A stretch of 32,033 bases of DNA from the NCBI RefSeq assembly GCF_003946325.1, contig NZ_RHNT01000025.1, positions 1 through 32,033 on the forward strand, in the 5' to 3' direction. The position numbers and the translations under genes are program-made. This document shows positions 1 through 7,461 of the stretch, piece after piece; positions within the stretch are counted from its first letter, which is position 1, and every line of letters begins with the position of its first letter. Source of the stretch: Companilactobacillus furfuricola (GTDB lineage: Bacteria > Bacillota > Bacilli > Lactobacillales > Lactobacillaceae). A model generated the notes under the pieces. That model was not told the origin of the DNA. It saw only the letters and a list, made by a program, of their open reading frames with translations, and searched no databases.

Positions 1-186
1 TGTTGGGCAAACTTATCCTGCATTTCCGGCCTATTAGTCGATTCTTGTACATCAGCTCAGTACTTTGCTTTAGACTTCCTTCAGATTCCACCTCGCGGTG
101 GACACCCTTGTCCTCAACTCGTGATTCCGACTACTACGGCTCACAGTGAACTTTCATCACCTAGCTAACGCCCATGCCGAGCGCAC
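1..186 (-). mobile_element. Group II intron, 5' portion (continues past the window start)
   Basis: Read on the minus strand, the segment begins GTGCGCTCGG at base 186, matching the GUGYG start of bacterial group II introns. It continues with the domain I landmarks GAAAGTTCACTGTGAGCC, GACAAGGGTGTCCACC, GCGAGGTGGAATCTGAAGG and AAGTCTAAAGC, which I recall from ribozyme 5' halves of bacterial mobile introns. The rest, including any reverse transcriptase/maturase ORF and domains V-VI, would lie left of base 1 and cannot be seen. The intron sits 5 nt after the perfect hairpin of a family L repeat (192-222), so that repeat is split. Insertion just beyond a hairpin resembles the habit of class IIC introns, but I cannot assign the class from this part. 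Confidence 0.72.
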
Positions 187-488
187 CCAAATTTCACTTG
201 GCAATTTTATTGCCTAGTGAAAGACCAAGTTTTGAGATGCCTGGCGATCTTCCAGGTAGCTCAAAATTGCGTCGGCAGCGTTCCCGACCTTAGTTGTTCG
301 GTGGCTTGCCATCACCATAATCGGTTGCGCAAGTGCGTTAGCACTTACGTTCATTGAATATAGCGCCCCGACCCGGAACCGGCATTGAACGTACACCCAA
401 ACTACTACCACCCACCCAAAACAATCCAAACAAACTAACAAAACGTGCCCCAAGCAAAACTCCTCTGTCTGCCATAGCTCTCTTACAT
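187..488 (-). repeat. Family L structured repeat, copy A (interrupted by the group II intron)
   Basis: This is a non-coding repeat related to 11193-11560, 13410-13590, 13857-14240 and 31831-31980. On the minus strand it starts ATGTAAGAGAGCTATGGC right after the terminator of the upstream gene. It carries the conserved TTCAATGCCGG block (near 381-391), the outer arm ATATAGCGCCCCGACCC (357-373), hairpin 1 (230-266, apical stem CCTGG/CCAGG) and hairpin 2 (192-222, TTTCACT/AGTGAAA). The partner of the outer arm is missing because the intron begins at 186. The first 58 bases on the minus strand (about 431-488) are identical to 11503-11560 of copy C. Small ORFs here are not credible. Confidence 0.75.
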
Positions 489-491
489 CAA

Positions 492-517
492 TAAAAAAAA
501 CCGACTAAATAGTCAGC
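492..517 (-). terminator. Rho-independent terminator of the HTH/coiled-coil gene
   Basis: On the minus strand the stem CTGACTA/TAGTCGG (501-516) is followed by a run of eight T (493-500). It lies 11 bases past the stop codon of the minus-strand gene ending at 528. The family L repeat begins directly after it. Confidence 0.8.
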
Positions 518-527
518 TTAATCAAGC

Positions 528-1193
528 TTATTTTATAAACCGGTCCCACCAGTGAGCCTTTTTCTCACTATTAACCTGCATATTAGCCAAAGTATCGATC
601 GAAGCATCTTCACCAGATTCCTCTTCCGAATCAGCTTTCTTAGCAGCCTTATTTTCAGCTTCAGCTTTTTCCTTCTTAACCTTAGCTTCACGAGCCTTTT
701 GCAAATGCTCTTGATACTTCTTCTCTTTTTCCAACTTAGCTTCGTCTTCACCATTCAACTCAGCATCGCCAGAATTATTCTCTTGCAGCTTAATAATCTT
801 GCGGCTCAAGTTCTGGATCACACGATCTTGTTGATCAATATTAGCCCGGAGTTCCTTAATAGTATTCTCCAAGTTAGCAACCTGAGCATTGTGAGTACCA
901 TTACTACTATCACCCGCAGATTCAACCGTAGCCTCAGAAACAGGATAAATCTGCTTAGCTGCCGTCTGTAAAGTCATCTTTGGTCCGTGACCCAATTCCA
1001 CCATCTTGGAAAAGTCGTCCAAATTCTTTTGCGTATAAAGACGATTATTTTGCTTATTTCTCTCAAAATAGCCGCTATTATTCGTTGAATGTTCGACAAT
1101 TAAAGAGTATTTACGCAGTGTGGCAACACTGATCCCTAATATTTCGGCTGCCTGAGCCGGCGTTAAAAATTTAGTGTCCTTTGTATTTGTCAA
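528..1193 (-). CDS. MerR-like HTH protein with coiled coil and tryptophan-rich C-terminal tail
   Basis: 221 aa from a TTG start at 1193, preceded by GGGGGA about 7 bases upstream. Residues 8-65 look like a MerR/RacA-type winged helix (LTPAQAAEILGISVATLRKY, then a wing with YFERNKQNNRLY). Residues 105-140 are a heptad-like coiled coil, 150-195 are highly charged Lys/Glu/Ala-rich, and the protein ends HWWDRFIK. The layout (DNA-binding head, coiled coil, short amphipathic Trp-rich tail) resembles RacA-like anchoring proteins and plasmid-associated lactobacillus HTH proteins. That suggests a DNA-to-membrane or DNA-organising role, which is inference only. It is monocistronic, with its own terminator, and diverges from the secreted CAP-domain gene. 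An ordinary transcription regulator is the main alternative. Confidence 0.65.
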   Translation of the reverse strand: MTNTKDTKFLTPAQAAEILGISVATLRKYSLIVEHSTNNSGYFERNKQNNRLYTQKNLDDFSKMVELGHGPKMTLQTAAKQIYPVSEATVESAGDSSNGTHNAQVANLENTIKELRANIDQQDRVIQNLSRKIIKLQENNSGDAELNGEDEAKLEKEKKYQEHLQKAREAKVKKEKAEAENKAAKKADSEEESGEDASIDTLANMQVNSEKKAHWWDRFIK

Positions 1194-1371
1194 AACGATT
1201 CCCCCAAGTTAGATATCATTACAATTATAAAAATTATGTCACATTATATCAACTAAATAATTCAAATCTGCCATCTAAATAAAAATAATTATAAGGTAAC
1301 ACTACTAACATACAATTTTACACATTTATTCGTTATAATATAAGAGTAAATCCAATTTGAGGAGAAAACAT

Positions 1372-2463
1372 ATGAAGAAACATCGATTGTTATTAGAATC
1401 GGCCGTTGCCTTGTTGATGGCAATGAGTATTTCTGCTCCAGCTTCGACTACTTATGCAGCTACTGAAGCGGCGCTTACTTCTTCTACAGCTGTTCCGACC
1501 GATCAGGACGCTACATCTTATACTGCTGAAGAACAAGCAACGATCAACAAACTACAAGCTGAATATGAAGAATTAGTTGGTTCAAACAATTCGATCAGTA
1601 ATATTTACTCAACTATTCCAAGTATGGCTGCTCCATTTTCTACAGGCGCCTTAACCCCTGAAACGATTCAAAAAATTGTTTCTTGGGTCAATTACTATCG
1701 CGAATTATCAGGTTTGCCTGCTATTAACAGCAATACTGATTCTAATGACTTAGCACAAATTGCTTCAGCCGTAATGGCTTTTGCCCAATCAGATCCACAA
1801 ACTAACCAACACGGACTTAAAGGGACTGCTCAACCACAAGACATTTCTGACCTTTATTGGAACCGAGCTATCTTGGGAACTTCCCAAAGTGACCTTTACT
1901 TTGGTTTCCCTTCAACTCTGGGCAGTATCGTGAAGGAATTGATCATCGATAACACTAATATCGATGGTTTTGATACCGGACATCGTGCTTGGTTATTATC
2001 ACCTTACTTGTCAAAGATCGGTGTAGGTTTGGCTAAAGCCGATACTGGCAGAACTTATGCAAGCTTATTGGTCGCTAATACACCAGACCAATACAACACT
2101 CCTAGTCAAGACGTTGTGACTTATCCAGGTTCAGGAGTCTTCCCAGTTGAAGAACTTCAAGATAACAAGGCATTACCTTGGTCAGTTGCTTTTGCCAAAG
2201 ATTCAGATCTAGTTACTGACAATACAACGATCACTGTCACTAATTTAACCAACGGTACCACTGGCACAGTTTTACCTAGTTATTCAGGTAGCCAAGCTTA
2301 TTCAAAAACAGTTATTAGTTTCTTGCCACCAACGACTTTAACTATTAATGATCATTCTGAATATAAAGTTACTATTAATGGACTAAATTCAAATACTATG
2401 CCAAGCTATAGTTATACATTTAAGACTTTTTCAGAAAATAGTAGTCTAAATAATAGTAATTAA
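1372..2463 (+). CDS. Secreted CAP-domain (SCP/PR1-like) protein
   Basis: 363 aa from ATG 1372, chosen because GAGGAG (1358-1363) lies 8 bases upstream; the in-frame TTG at 1357 overlaps that site. Residues 1-31 are a Sec signal peptide (KKHR, then a hydrophobic core, AxA-like site near TTYAA). The mature protein has a short coiled or linker segment (about 45-65). The CAP fold covers roughly residues 100-240, with helix NYYRELSGLPAIN, AFAQSDP near the position of the first conserved His, and the late signature TGHRAWLLSPYLSKIGVG. Residues 255-355 form a beta-rich C-terminal module typical of lactobacillus CAP proteins. Extracellular role unknown. No LPXTG motif or membrane anchor is seen, so it is probably released or held non-covalently at the wall. 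Confidence 0.8.
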   Translation: MKKHRLLLESAVALLMAMSISAPASTTYAATEAALTSSTAVPTDQDATSYTAEEQATINKLQAEYEELVGSNNSISNIYSTIPSMAAPFSTGALTPETIQKIVSWVNYYRELSGLPAINSNTDSNDLAQIASAVMAFAQSDPQTNQHGLKGTAQPQDISDLYWNRAILGTSQSDLYFGFPSTLGSIVKELIIDNTNIDGFDTGHRAWLLSPYLSKIGVGLAKADTGRTYASLLVANTPDQYNTPSQDVVTYPGSGVFPVEELQDNKALPWSVAFAKDSDLVTDNTTITVTNLTNGTTGTVLPSYSGSQAYSKTVISFLPPTTLTINDHSEYKVTINGLNSNTMPSYSYTFKTFSENSSLNNSN

Positions 2464-2469
2464 TTGTTT

Positions 2470-2494
2470 AAGCCGACTCCTGTCGGCTTTTCTT
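2470..2494 (+). terminator. Rho-independent terminator after the CAP-domain gene
   Basis: Perfect 7-bp stem AGCCGAC/GTCGGCT (2471-2488) with a TCCT loop, followed by TTTTCTTT. Confidence 0.85.
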
Positions 2495-2530
2495 TGGTGT
2501 ATAATCCTTCTTAGAAAAGAGGTTCATTAA

Positions 2531-3949
2531 TTGTCAAGTTCAACCATCACAGGTAATTTTATAATCATTTTAATTACCTTCATATTCGCTTTTTTCTGTG
2601 TTGCTGCTGAGTTTGCTTTAGTTCAGACTCGACCCAGTCTGTTAGAAGACGCTATCGAAAAAGGTAACGGCAACCCTAAGAAATTACAACGTGCTTTAAA
2701 CATGGTCAACAACCTAAATGAATATTTATCGACGACACAAGTTGGTACTAGTATCGCTGGTATCATTTTAGGTTGGATCGGTGAAGGAACCATCGAATAC
2801 TTGTTAGTAGAGTTCTTTGGTATGGCTCACATGATCAATTCATCTGGTTTACACATCATTGGTTCCGTTGTTGGTGTGCTTCTCTTGACTTATTTTGAAG
2901 TGGTCCTTACTGAGATCGTGCCGAAGAACATTTCGATCGACCGTCCATTGCAAATGTTAATGTTAGTCGTTAACCCATTGAGATTTTTCCATTTAGCTAC
3001 TTATCCATTCGTTTGGTTGTTAAACTCATCATCAAACGGGATCGTTCGTTTAATGGGAATGCAACCAGCTGATTCTGAGAATCAAGTTTTTTCTCAATCA
3101 GAGATCCTCAACTTGTCCAAATCATCTATTAAAGGTGGTGACATGGATCAAAATGACGTTGTCTTCATGCAACGTGCATTCGAACTGAATGATAAAGTTG
3201 CCAAAGATATCATGGTCGACCGGACTAGTTTATACGTCGTCGATATTACTGATAAAGTAAGTGACGTCATCAAAGACTACTTACAACAAGGCTTCTCCAG
3301 ATTTCCGGTCGTTGCCGATAATGACAAAGATAAGATCTTAGGATACGTCTACGCCTATGATATCGTTCGACAAAACCAAGTTGATGGCTCGGTTGGTATC
3401 AGTCGGATATTGAGATCCGTCAATACAGTGCCTGAGACTATGCCGATCCAAGACATCCTTTCTAAAATGATCAAGAAGCAGACACCGATCGTCATCGTCG
3501 TTGATGAATACGGTGGGACTTCCGGTATTGTTACCGATAAGGACATTTATGAAGAATTGTTTGGTACTGTTAAAGATGAGATCGACGTCGTTTCTGACGA
3601 GTACATCATCAAGAACGAAGATGGAACTTACAACGTTTCCGGAAAGACAACTTTATATGACTTTGAGCGTTACTTCAGAATAGATATTAAGGAATTCCAA
3701 GAATCTGACATTATCACCGTCGGAGGCTATATTTTAGAAAAATTCCCTAATATCAGCCAAAATTCCGAGTTTGACCTCGACAATTTCCACTTCAAAGTTG
3801 CTGAATTCGAACATGGTTTTGCTAATTGGTTCAAAGTTTCCATCAACCAGGACCAAGTTACTAAGGATGATAATTTAGCTTCATTGACCACTGTAGACGA
3901 TTTAAAAGATGATCCTGAAACAGAGTCAAATAAAGACCATGATCAATAA
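2531..3949 (+). CDS. Hemolysin-family CNNM/CorC membrane protein (DUF21-CBS-CorC_HlyC)
   Basis: 472 aa from TTG 2531, with AAAGAGG about 8 bases upstream. Residues 1-190 form the DUF21 (CNNM) membrane domain with about four hydrophobic helices. It includes the family signature around residues 130-140 (TEIVPKNISIDRP). Two CBS motifs follow (about 210-325: MVDRTSLYVV, FSRFPVV and IVVDEYGGTSGIVTDKD). The CorC_HlyC transporter-associated domain covers about 345-430, and the C-terminus is an acidic tail. Relatives are implicated in Mg2+ (or Co2+) efflux and homeostasis, and the hemolysin name is historical. It appears monocistronic between terminators. The family call is secure; the substrate is not shown by the sequence. 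Confidence 0.9.
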   Translation: MSSSTITGNFIIILITFIFAFFCVAAEFALVQTRPSLLEDAIEKGNGNPKKLQRALNMVNNLNEYLSTTQVGTSIAGIILGWIGEGTIEYLLVEFFGMAHMINSSGLHIIGSVVGVLLLTYFEVVLTEIVPKNISIDRPLQMLMLVVNPLRFFHLATYPFVWLLNSSSNGIVRLMGMQPADSENQVFSQSEILNLSKSSIKGGDMDQNDVVFMQRAFELNDKVAKDIMVDRTSLYVVDITDKVSDVIKDYLQQGFSRFPVVADNDKDKILGYVYAYDIVRQNQVDGSVGISRILRSVNTVPETMPIQDILSKMIKKQTPIVIVVDEYGGTSGIVTDKDIYEELFGTVKDEIDVVSDEYIIKNEDGTYNVSGKTTLYDFERYFRIDIKEFQESDIITVGGYILEKFPNISQNSEFDLDNFHFKVAEFEHGFANWFKVSINQDQVTKDDNLASLTTVDDLKDDPETESNKDHDQ

Positions 3950-3988
3950 AAGACGATAGTGAAATACCACTAATTTTCAACACTAAAA

Positions 3989-4028
3989 AACGTGATGCAA
4001 TCATTTGATTAGCATCACGTTATTTTTT
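3989..4028. terminator. Bidirectional terminator between convergent genes
   Basis: Perfect 10-bp stem AACGTGATGC/GCATCACGTT (3989-3998 and 4012-4021), with an A-run on the left and a T-run on the right. It serves the plus-strand CNNM gene and the minus-strand gene whose stop codon (4020-4022) lies in the right arm. Confidence 0.88.
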
Positions 4029-4523
4029 TGAACCCAAATATGTCAGGATATTAGAATCGATTTCATCCCTAGCTGCATCTTCGTACAATCGATCTAAATC
4101 GACTTGTAAAGTCATCAAAGCTAGTCGCACCAATTGATGTTGCACTTCATCATCCACTGCTTTTTCTAATTCTGATGAGACTACGCCAGGTTCTAGATCT
4201 ACATTACTGTATCGATTGTATAGTTCTTGTTCACGATTTTTACTGTCAGGAAAATTATTTTCTTGGTCATAGTGTGTTATTTGTTCATGGATCCAATCAC
4301 GATTTTGATCTAACAAATTTCCGAACCAAGGCCGGGGAAATCGTGTTTTGACATTGCCGTTATCCCAACTGATCTGGACCGGCCCATGTGTTCGTGAGAG
4401 CTTTTTAAAATCTAATTGGTCGATCCATTTTTCCAACAGTTCTGGTCTGATCTGACAATGATATTTTTTTAAAATATCTGACATTTCAGCAAAACTAAAG
4501 TAGGCTGATTTTTCATTATTCAT
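4020..4523 (-). CDS. Uncharacterised protein, intact copy of a tandem paralogue pair
   Basis: 167 aa from ATG 4523 (MNNEKSAYF); a longer reading to 4586 runs back into the upstream gene and is unlikely. I do not recognise the family. Residues 8-45 (FSFAEMSDILKKYHCQ... LLEKWIDQL) look like a small helix-turn-helix module. They are followed by a basic stretch, a conserved PRPWFG motif, and an acidic helical C-terminal half ending LTYLGSKK. The upstream gene (4516-5080) has the same architecture (FYTIVEMTSILNNQ, PKVWFG, LDYVGSKR), so the pair arose by duplication. Start and stop overlap by 8 bases (4516-4523), implying translational coupling. A DNA-binding role is only a guess. Confidence 0.65.
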   Translation of the reverse strand: MNNEKSAYFSFAEMSDILKKYHCQIRPELLEKWIDQLDFKKLSRTHGPVQISWDNGNVKTRFPRPWFGNLLDQNRDWIHEQITHYDQENNFPDSKNREQELYNRYSNVDLEPGVVSSELEKAVDDEVQHQLVRLALMTLQVDLDRLYEDAARDEIDSNILTYLGSKK

Positions 4524-5080
4524 CGCGCTTGCTCCCGACGTAATCAAGCAGATTTTCTGAAATATCATCATTGTAAATATCGTCACTTAATTTACTTACG
4601 TCGATATTTAAAGCCCTGATCACGATGTCTCTTACTGTCTCGTTAAACTTGTCTTCTCGCTCGAACAACGCTTGACCTTCTTCTTGGATGTAATCATAGC
4701 CTGACAAACTGTAGTTTTCCATGAACAGTAAATAATCTTCTAGCTGATCAGGACCTTCGCTTAAATCGCCATATTGTGGACCATGAATTTGCGCATACTC
4801 AAAAATCCGGTCACGAATATCACTACCATGTTCGTCGATAACTGCTCCAAACCAAACTTTAGGGTATTCCATCGGTTTTTTTATTTTGTGTTCCAAATGA
4901 GCGTTTGCGGGGCTTGCCAAATTTCTTCAGATGTTCATCCGTGTGAAAGGCGTTGATCCAGTTAGCAATTGTTTTCTTATCGTACCCACAACCCTGATTA
5001 TTCAAGATACTAGTCATTTCAACGATCGTGTAAAAATTCATATCGTCCGTGTTGTATACTTTCCCTTCTTCATCAGCCAT
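4516..5080 (-). pseudogene. Paralogue of the downstream gene, split by a frameshift at an A7 run
   Basis: The reading frame starts at ATG 5080 (MADEEGKVYN) behind a strong AAGGAGG (about 5089-5095). It encodes the N-terminal HTH-like half, then runs out of frame near 4859. The C-terminal half (to 4516) is open in the next frame. Removing one A from the seven-A run on the minus strand (4876-4882 on the plus strand, TTTTTTT) rejoins them as ...FGTQNKKPMEYPKVWFG..., matching the layout of the intact paralogue (PRPWFG). Total length is 3n+1, consistent with a single inserted base. It may be a recent mutation, a sequencing error, a phase-variable homopolymer or a slippage site. Both halves otherwise look intact and unmutated. 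Confidence 0.7.
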
Positions 5081-5169
5081 TTTAAAGGCCTCCTTCTTTG
5101 ATTTCAAAATCAGTATATCCCTTGATATGATTGATGTCACGGCGACTATTTTCGATTATAAATATTGTT

Positions 5170-5192
5170 ATATCAACGAATTGTTGATATAT
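5170..5192. promoter_or_regulatory. 23-bp palindrome, possible operator
   Basis: Arms TATATCAAC and GTTGATATA (9 bp, perfect) flank GAATT. It lies about 90 bases upstream of the start of the frameshifted HTH-like gene. Symmetry and position suit a dimeric repressor site, possibly autoregulatory; this is inference. Confidence 0.4.
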
Positions 5193-5320
5193 CTTGCTGT
5201 CTAGCTTTTCGTTTATCAATGTTAAAATCATCATATCTGGAGTTTAAAAAAACTGATTTAGGCGGATATGTTAGGATTCCTGTTTATTATAGCTATTTTC
5301 CAATTACAATTTTAGATAAC

Positions 5321-5360
5321 AAAAGAGACAACGCTGGTTTTGGCGTTGTCTCTTTTGGTG
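5321..5360. terminator. Strong orphan terminator-like hairpin
   Basis: Perfect 14-bp stem AAAAGAGACAACGC/GCGTTGTCTCTTTT (5321-5334, 5343-5356). The plus-strand T-run lies mostly in the stem's own end, and the minus-strand side also has T-rich sequence. No recognised gene ends here in either direction, so it may close a small RNA transcribed from the region of the palindrome. Confidence 0.6.
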
Positions 5361-5514
5361 TGTGGTTTTAAAAAATGAATGGACCTTTTTATTTCTGTGG
5401 TAGTTCTAGTGATAGTTTTTATATTTCTCAACTTTGTGGTAGTAATTCTTTAGTTCAACTAATTCAAAACGAGTTGCAAGGGGCGATTGACCACACGACT
5501 ATTCTTTATCTTCT

Positions 5515-5868
5515 TTATGCTTTAACTTGATCGTAATCGATGATATTTACACTGTTATCGATTGTTTCAAAGTCATTCTTTAATACTAGTAATTGTGTCT
5601 TAGGATTTACTTGTAGTTTTAGACCTGGTTTTAAGAATTCTTCGGCACTTTCTTTGTAGTAGACGGTACCTAGTTCACTGTCCAATTTGATTGCGTAGTC
5701 TGATAGATTTTCGTCTTTATCGACTGCGATGATGCGGAATTTAGTGATCAATGCACAGTCACCTGTTCCTGAGAAACGACCTGTTCCGTCATCAAGATCT
5801 AGGATAATTGCTTTGTCATTATATTTTGCTAATTTTGCTTGTGCTTCTGGAGTAATTTCGATTTTCAT
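5515..5868 (-). CDS. Iron-sulfur cluster biosynthesis family protein (HesB/IscA-like fold, cysteines missing)
   Basis: 117 aa from ATG 5868 with GAGGAG about 10 bases upstream. The start MKIEITPEAQAKLAKY and the beta-rich middle (AIILDLDDGTGRFSG...) match the HesB-like domain (Fe-S_biosyn family) as found in lactobacilli. A-type carriers use three conserved cysteines. Only one Cys (GDCALI, residue 38) is present and the C-terminal CGC-type motif is absent, so it is unlikely to carry a cluster the way IscA does. It is the last gene of a three-gene operon with the membrane protein and HAD phosphatase, with a 15-bp gap to the gene before it. Confidence 0.72.
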   Translation of the reverse strand: MKIEITPEAQAKLAKYNDKAIILDLDDGTGRFSGTGDCALITKFRIIAVDKDENLSDYAIKLDSELGTVYYKESAEEFLKPGLKLQVNPKTQLLVLKNDFETIDNSVNIIDYDQVKA

Positions 5869-5883
5869 ACTAATATCTCCTCA

Positions 5884-6699
5884 TCAATTGTATTTATATT
5901 TAGCGGTACTCCCCCAGTCGATGATACTTAAGATAAATACCATGAAGACTATGGAAATGTAGCTTGTGAAAATACCGTTGAGTATATTATACAAAACATC
6001 CCTAACATTGTACTCTACGTTGCTTGTGATAAATGTCGCGATAGGATAATAGATGATGACCAAAACGATGGCAAGCAGTATGGCTGTACAGATCCCGACT
6101 GTTCCCATATGATGGAAAAATAATTTTTTCGACTTTACTTTGGTCCATAATCTTAATGAAAAAAGCACAAAAATAACGCTAGCAACCATGATGGACGCTT
6201 TCACAAATTGCTTGATTTCTTTAATGTGCTGAAGAGATTGATCGATCGGACCAATATCATTATTAACGATTTGATCCATGATGCCGCGGTTACTCTCGAC
6301 CGTTTGATCAACTTCACTATCAATATTCAATCCGTCAGTTTTCGCCTGTTTCTTAATATTATCGCCAATAGTAGTCAATACCACTGATCCAATCGTCAAA
6401 TTAGGGTCACCATCGTAGAGTTCATCCACGGAAGTGTCAATAATACCTTTGACTTGCTCCGAGCTAAGTTGTGTCGACGACAGATTCTTGAACGGTGTAT
6501 AACTGTCGACAATACTACCCAGCTTTTGATTAGTATAATTTTTGATCAGCGCAACATTACTGTCGCTACTAACAACTTTTTTAACATAACTGCCATTTAA
6601 AACGGTAGTCAGAGTTATGCCCATGAAAACAATGATCATCAAGCAGAGCGATAATAAAATAAGGGTGAAACCATGACGATTGTATACTGATTTGCTCAT
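5884..6699 (-). CDS. Uncharacterised four-helix membrane protein
   Basis: 271 aa from ATG 6699; I do not recognise the family. There is a membrane helix at about residues 11-33, a predicted extracellular or periplasm-facing region of about 130 residues (35-165) rich in polar and acidic residues, and three further helices (about 168-186, 200-222, 240-262). The layout is reminiscent of sensor or assembly proteins, but no catalytic motif is visible. It starts 2 bases after the HAD phosphatase stop and is followed 15 bases later by the Fe-S-fold gene, so the three are cotranscribed. Confidence 0.7.
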   Translation of the reverse strand: MSKSVYNRHGFTLILLSLCLMIIVFMGITLTTVLNGSYVKKVVSSDSNVALIKNYTNQKLGSIVDSYTPFKNLSSTQLSSEQVKGIIDTSVDELYDGDPNLTIGSVVLTTIGDNIKKQAKTDGLNIDSEVDQTVESNRGIMDQIVNNDIGPIDQSLQHIKEIKQFVKASIMVASVIFVLFSLRLWTKVKSKKLFFHHMGTVGICTAILLAIVLVIIYYPIATFITSNVEYNVRDVLYNILNGIFTSYISIVFMVFILSIIDWGSTAKYKYN

Positions 6700-6701
6700 T
6701 T

Positions 6702-7364
6702 TTAATTCTCCAAAGCTATTTTTGCGATTTCTAAAGGTTTATTGACGATCCAATCAGATGAAGCCTGACTAAGTTCGTTTTTGTCCCCAAAACCGTATGT
6801 TACTCCTATTGCCTTTAGATTATTCTTGTGAGCCCCTATAACATCACTGCTACGGTCCCCTACCATAACAAGATTGTCAGAGTTTAGATCTACCGATGTC
6901 TTTTCCATCCCGTAAGAAATAACATCTTCTTTTAATGAACGAGTTACTTCGTCATCTGAAGCACCAAATACATGTCGAATGTACGGTTTCATGCCAAAGT
7001 GTTCTACAATATTCTTAGCGTGTACTTCAGGTTTAGAAGTAGCAACGAAAATTTCCTTGCCGCTATCTTTTAGTTGTTCTAGCATTTCGTAAACGCCATC
7101 GATGACTGTCAGCTCTTTCCAACCTTCAACATCGTAATATTCACGAAATGACTTCATACGTTCTTTAGCAATCGGATCATTTACTTCAATATTATCGTAT
7201 TTCTTGAAGGAATAGCTAAAAGTTGGTCCGATAAATTTTCTCAGAGTGGCATCATCGTGTGGAACATAGCCTAAAGTATGTTCGTACATGTATTTCAGAC
7301 CCTTCATAATTCCCTTTTCGGAATTGACCAAGGTGCCGTCTAAATCAAAAAATAAATTATTCAA
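6702..7364 (-). CDS. HAD-superfamily hydrolase, phosphoglycolate phosphatase-like (subfamily IA)
   Basis: 220 aa from TTG 7364 with AAAGGATG about 8 bases upstream. HAD motifs are complete: FFDLDGT (nucleophile D7, acid D9), motif II VATSKP (S110), motif III K145 and motif IV VMVGDRSSD (D170, D174). A helical C1 cap lies between residues 16 and 90. It resembles Gph/YsaA-type small-molecule phosphatases acting on phosphoglycolate, nucleotides or sugar phosphates; the natural substrate cannot be read from sequence. First gene of the operon with the membrane protein and the HesB-like protein; it diverges from the P-type ATPase gene. Confidence 0.88.
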   Translation of the reverse strand: MNNLFFDLDGTLVNSEKGIMKGLKYMYEHTLGYVPHDDATLRKFIGPTFSYSFKKYDNIEVNDPIAKERMKSFREYYDVEGWKELTVIDGVYEMLEQLKDSGKEIFVATSKPEVHAKNIVEHFGMKPYIRHVFGASDDEVTRSLKEDVISYGMEKTSVDLNSDNLVMVGDRSSDVIGAHKNNLKAIGVTYGFGDKNELSQASSDWIVNKPLEIAKIALEN

Positions 7365-7461
7365 AAATAAGTCATCCTTTTATGTTAGATTTTAAGTAGT
7401 AGATAAAGTATAAGGCATTTTACCAAAAAATGCTTAATCAAATTATCGTAGGTATGTCAAT

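Larger units (their letters stand above)
5081..5514. other. Gene-poor intergenic stretch with a palindrome and an orphan terminator
   Basis: No convincing gene. It contains the ribosome binding site and presumed promoter of the frameshifted gene to the left, a 23-bp palindrome (5170-5192), a very strong hairpin (5321-5356) and AT-rich sequence beyond. A 51-codon ORF at 5375-5530 lacks a ribosome binding site and overlaps the next gene's end. Confidence 0.5.

Noticed and set aside
214-453. 79-codon minus-strand ORF with apparent membrane segment
   Set aside because: Lies wholly in family L copy A, has no ribosome binding site, and the same sequence in other copies is not open in the same way.
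5165-5371. 68-codon plus-strand ORF
   Set aside because: It spans both the palindrome and the strong hairpin, has no ribosome binding site and an unremarkable composition.
5375-5530. 51-codon ORF MNGPFYFCGS...
   Set aside because: No ribosome binding site, starts just after a terminator hairpin and overlaps the 3' end of the HesB-like gene.
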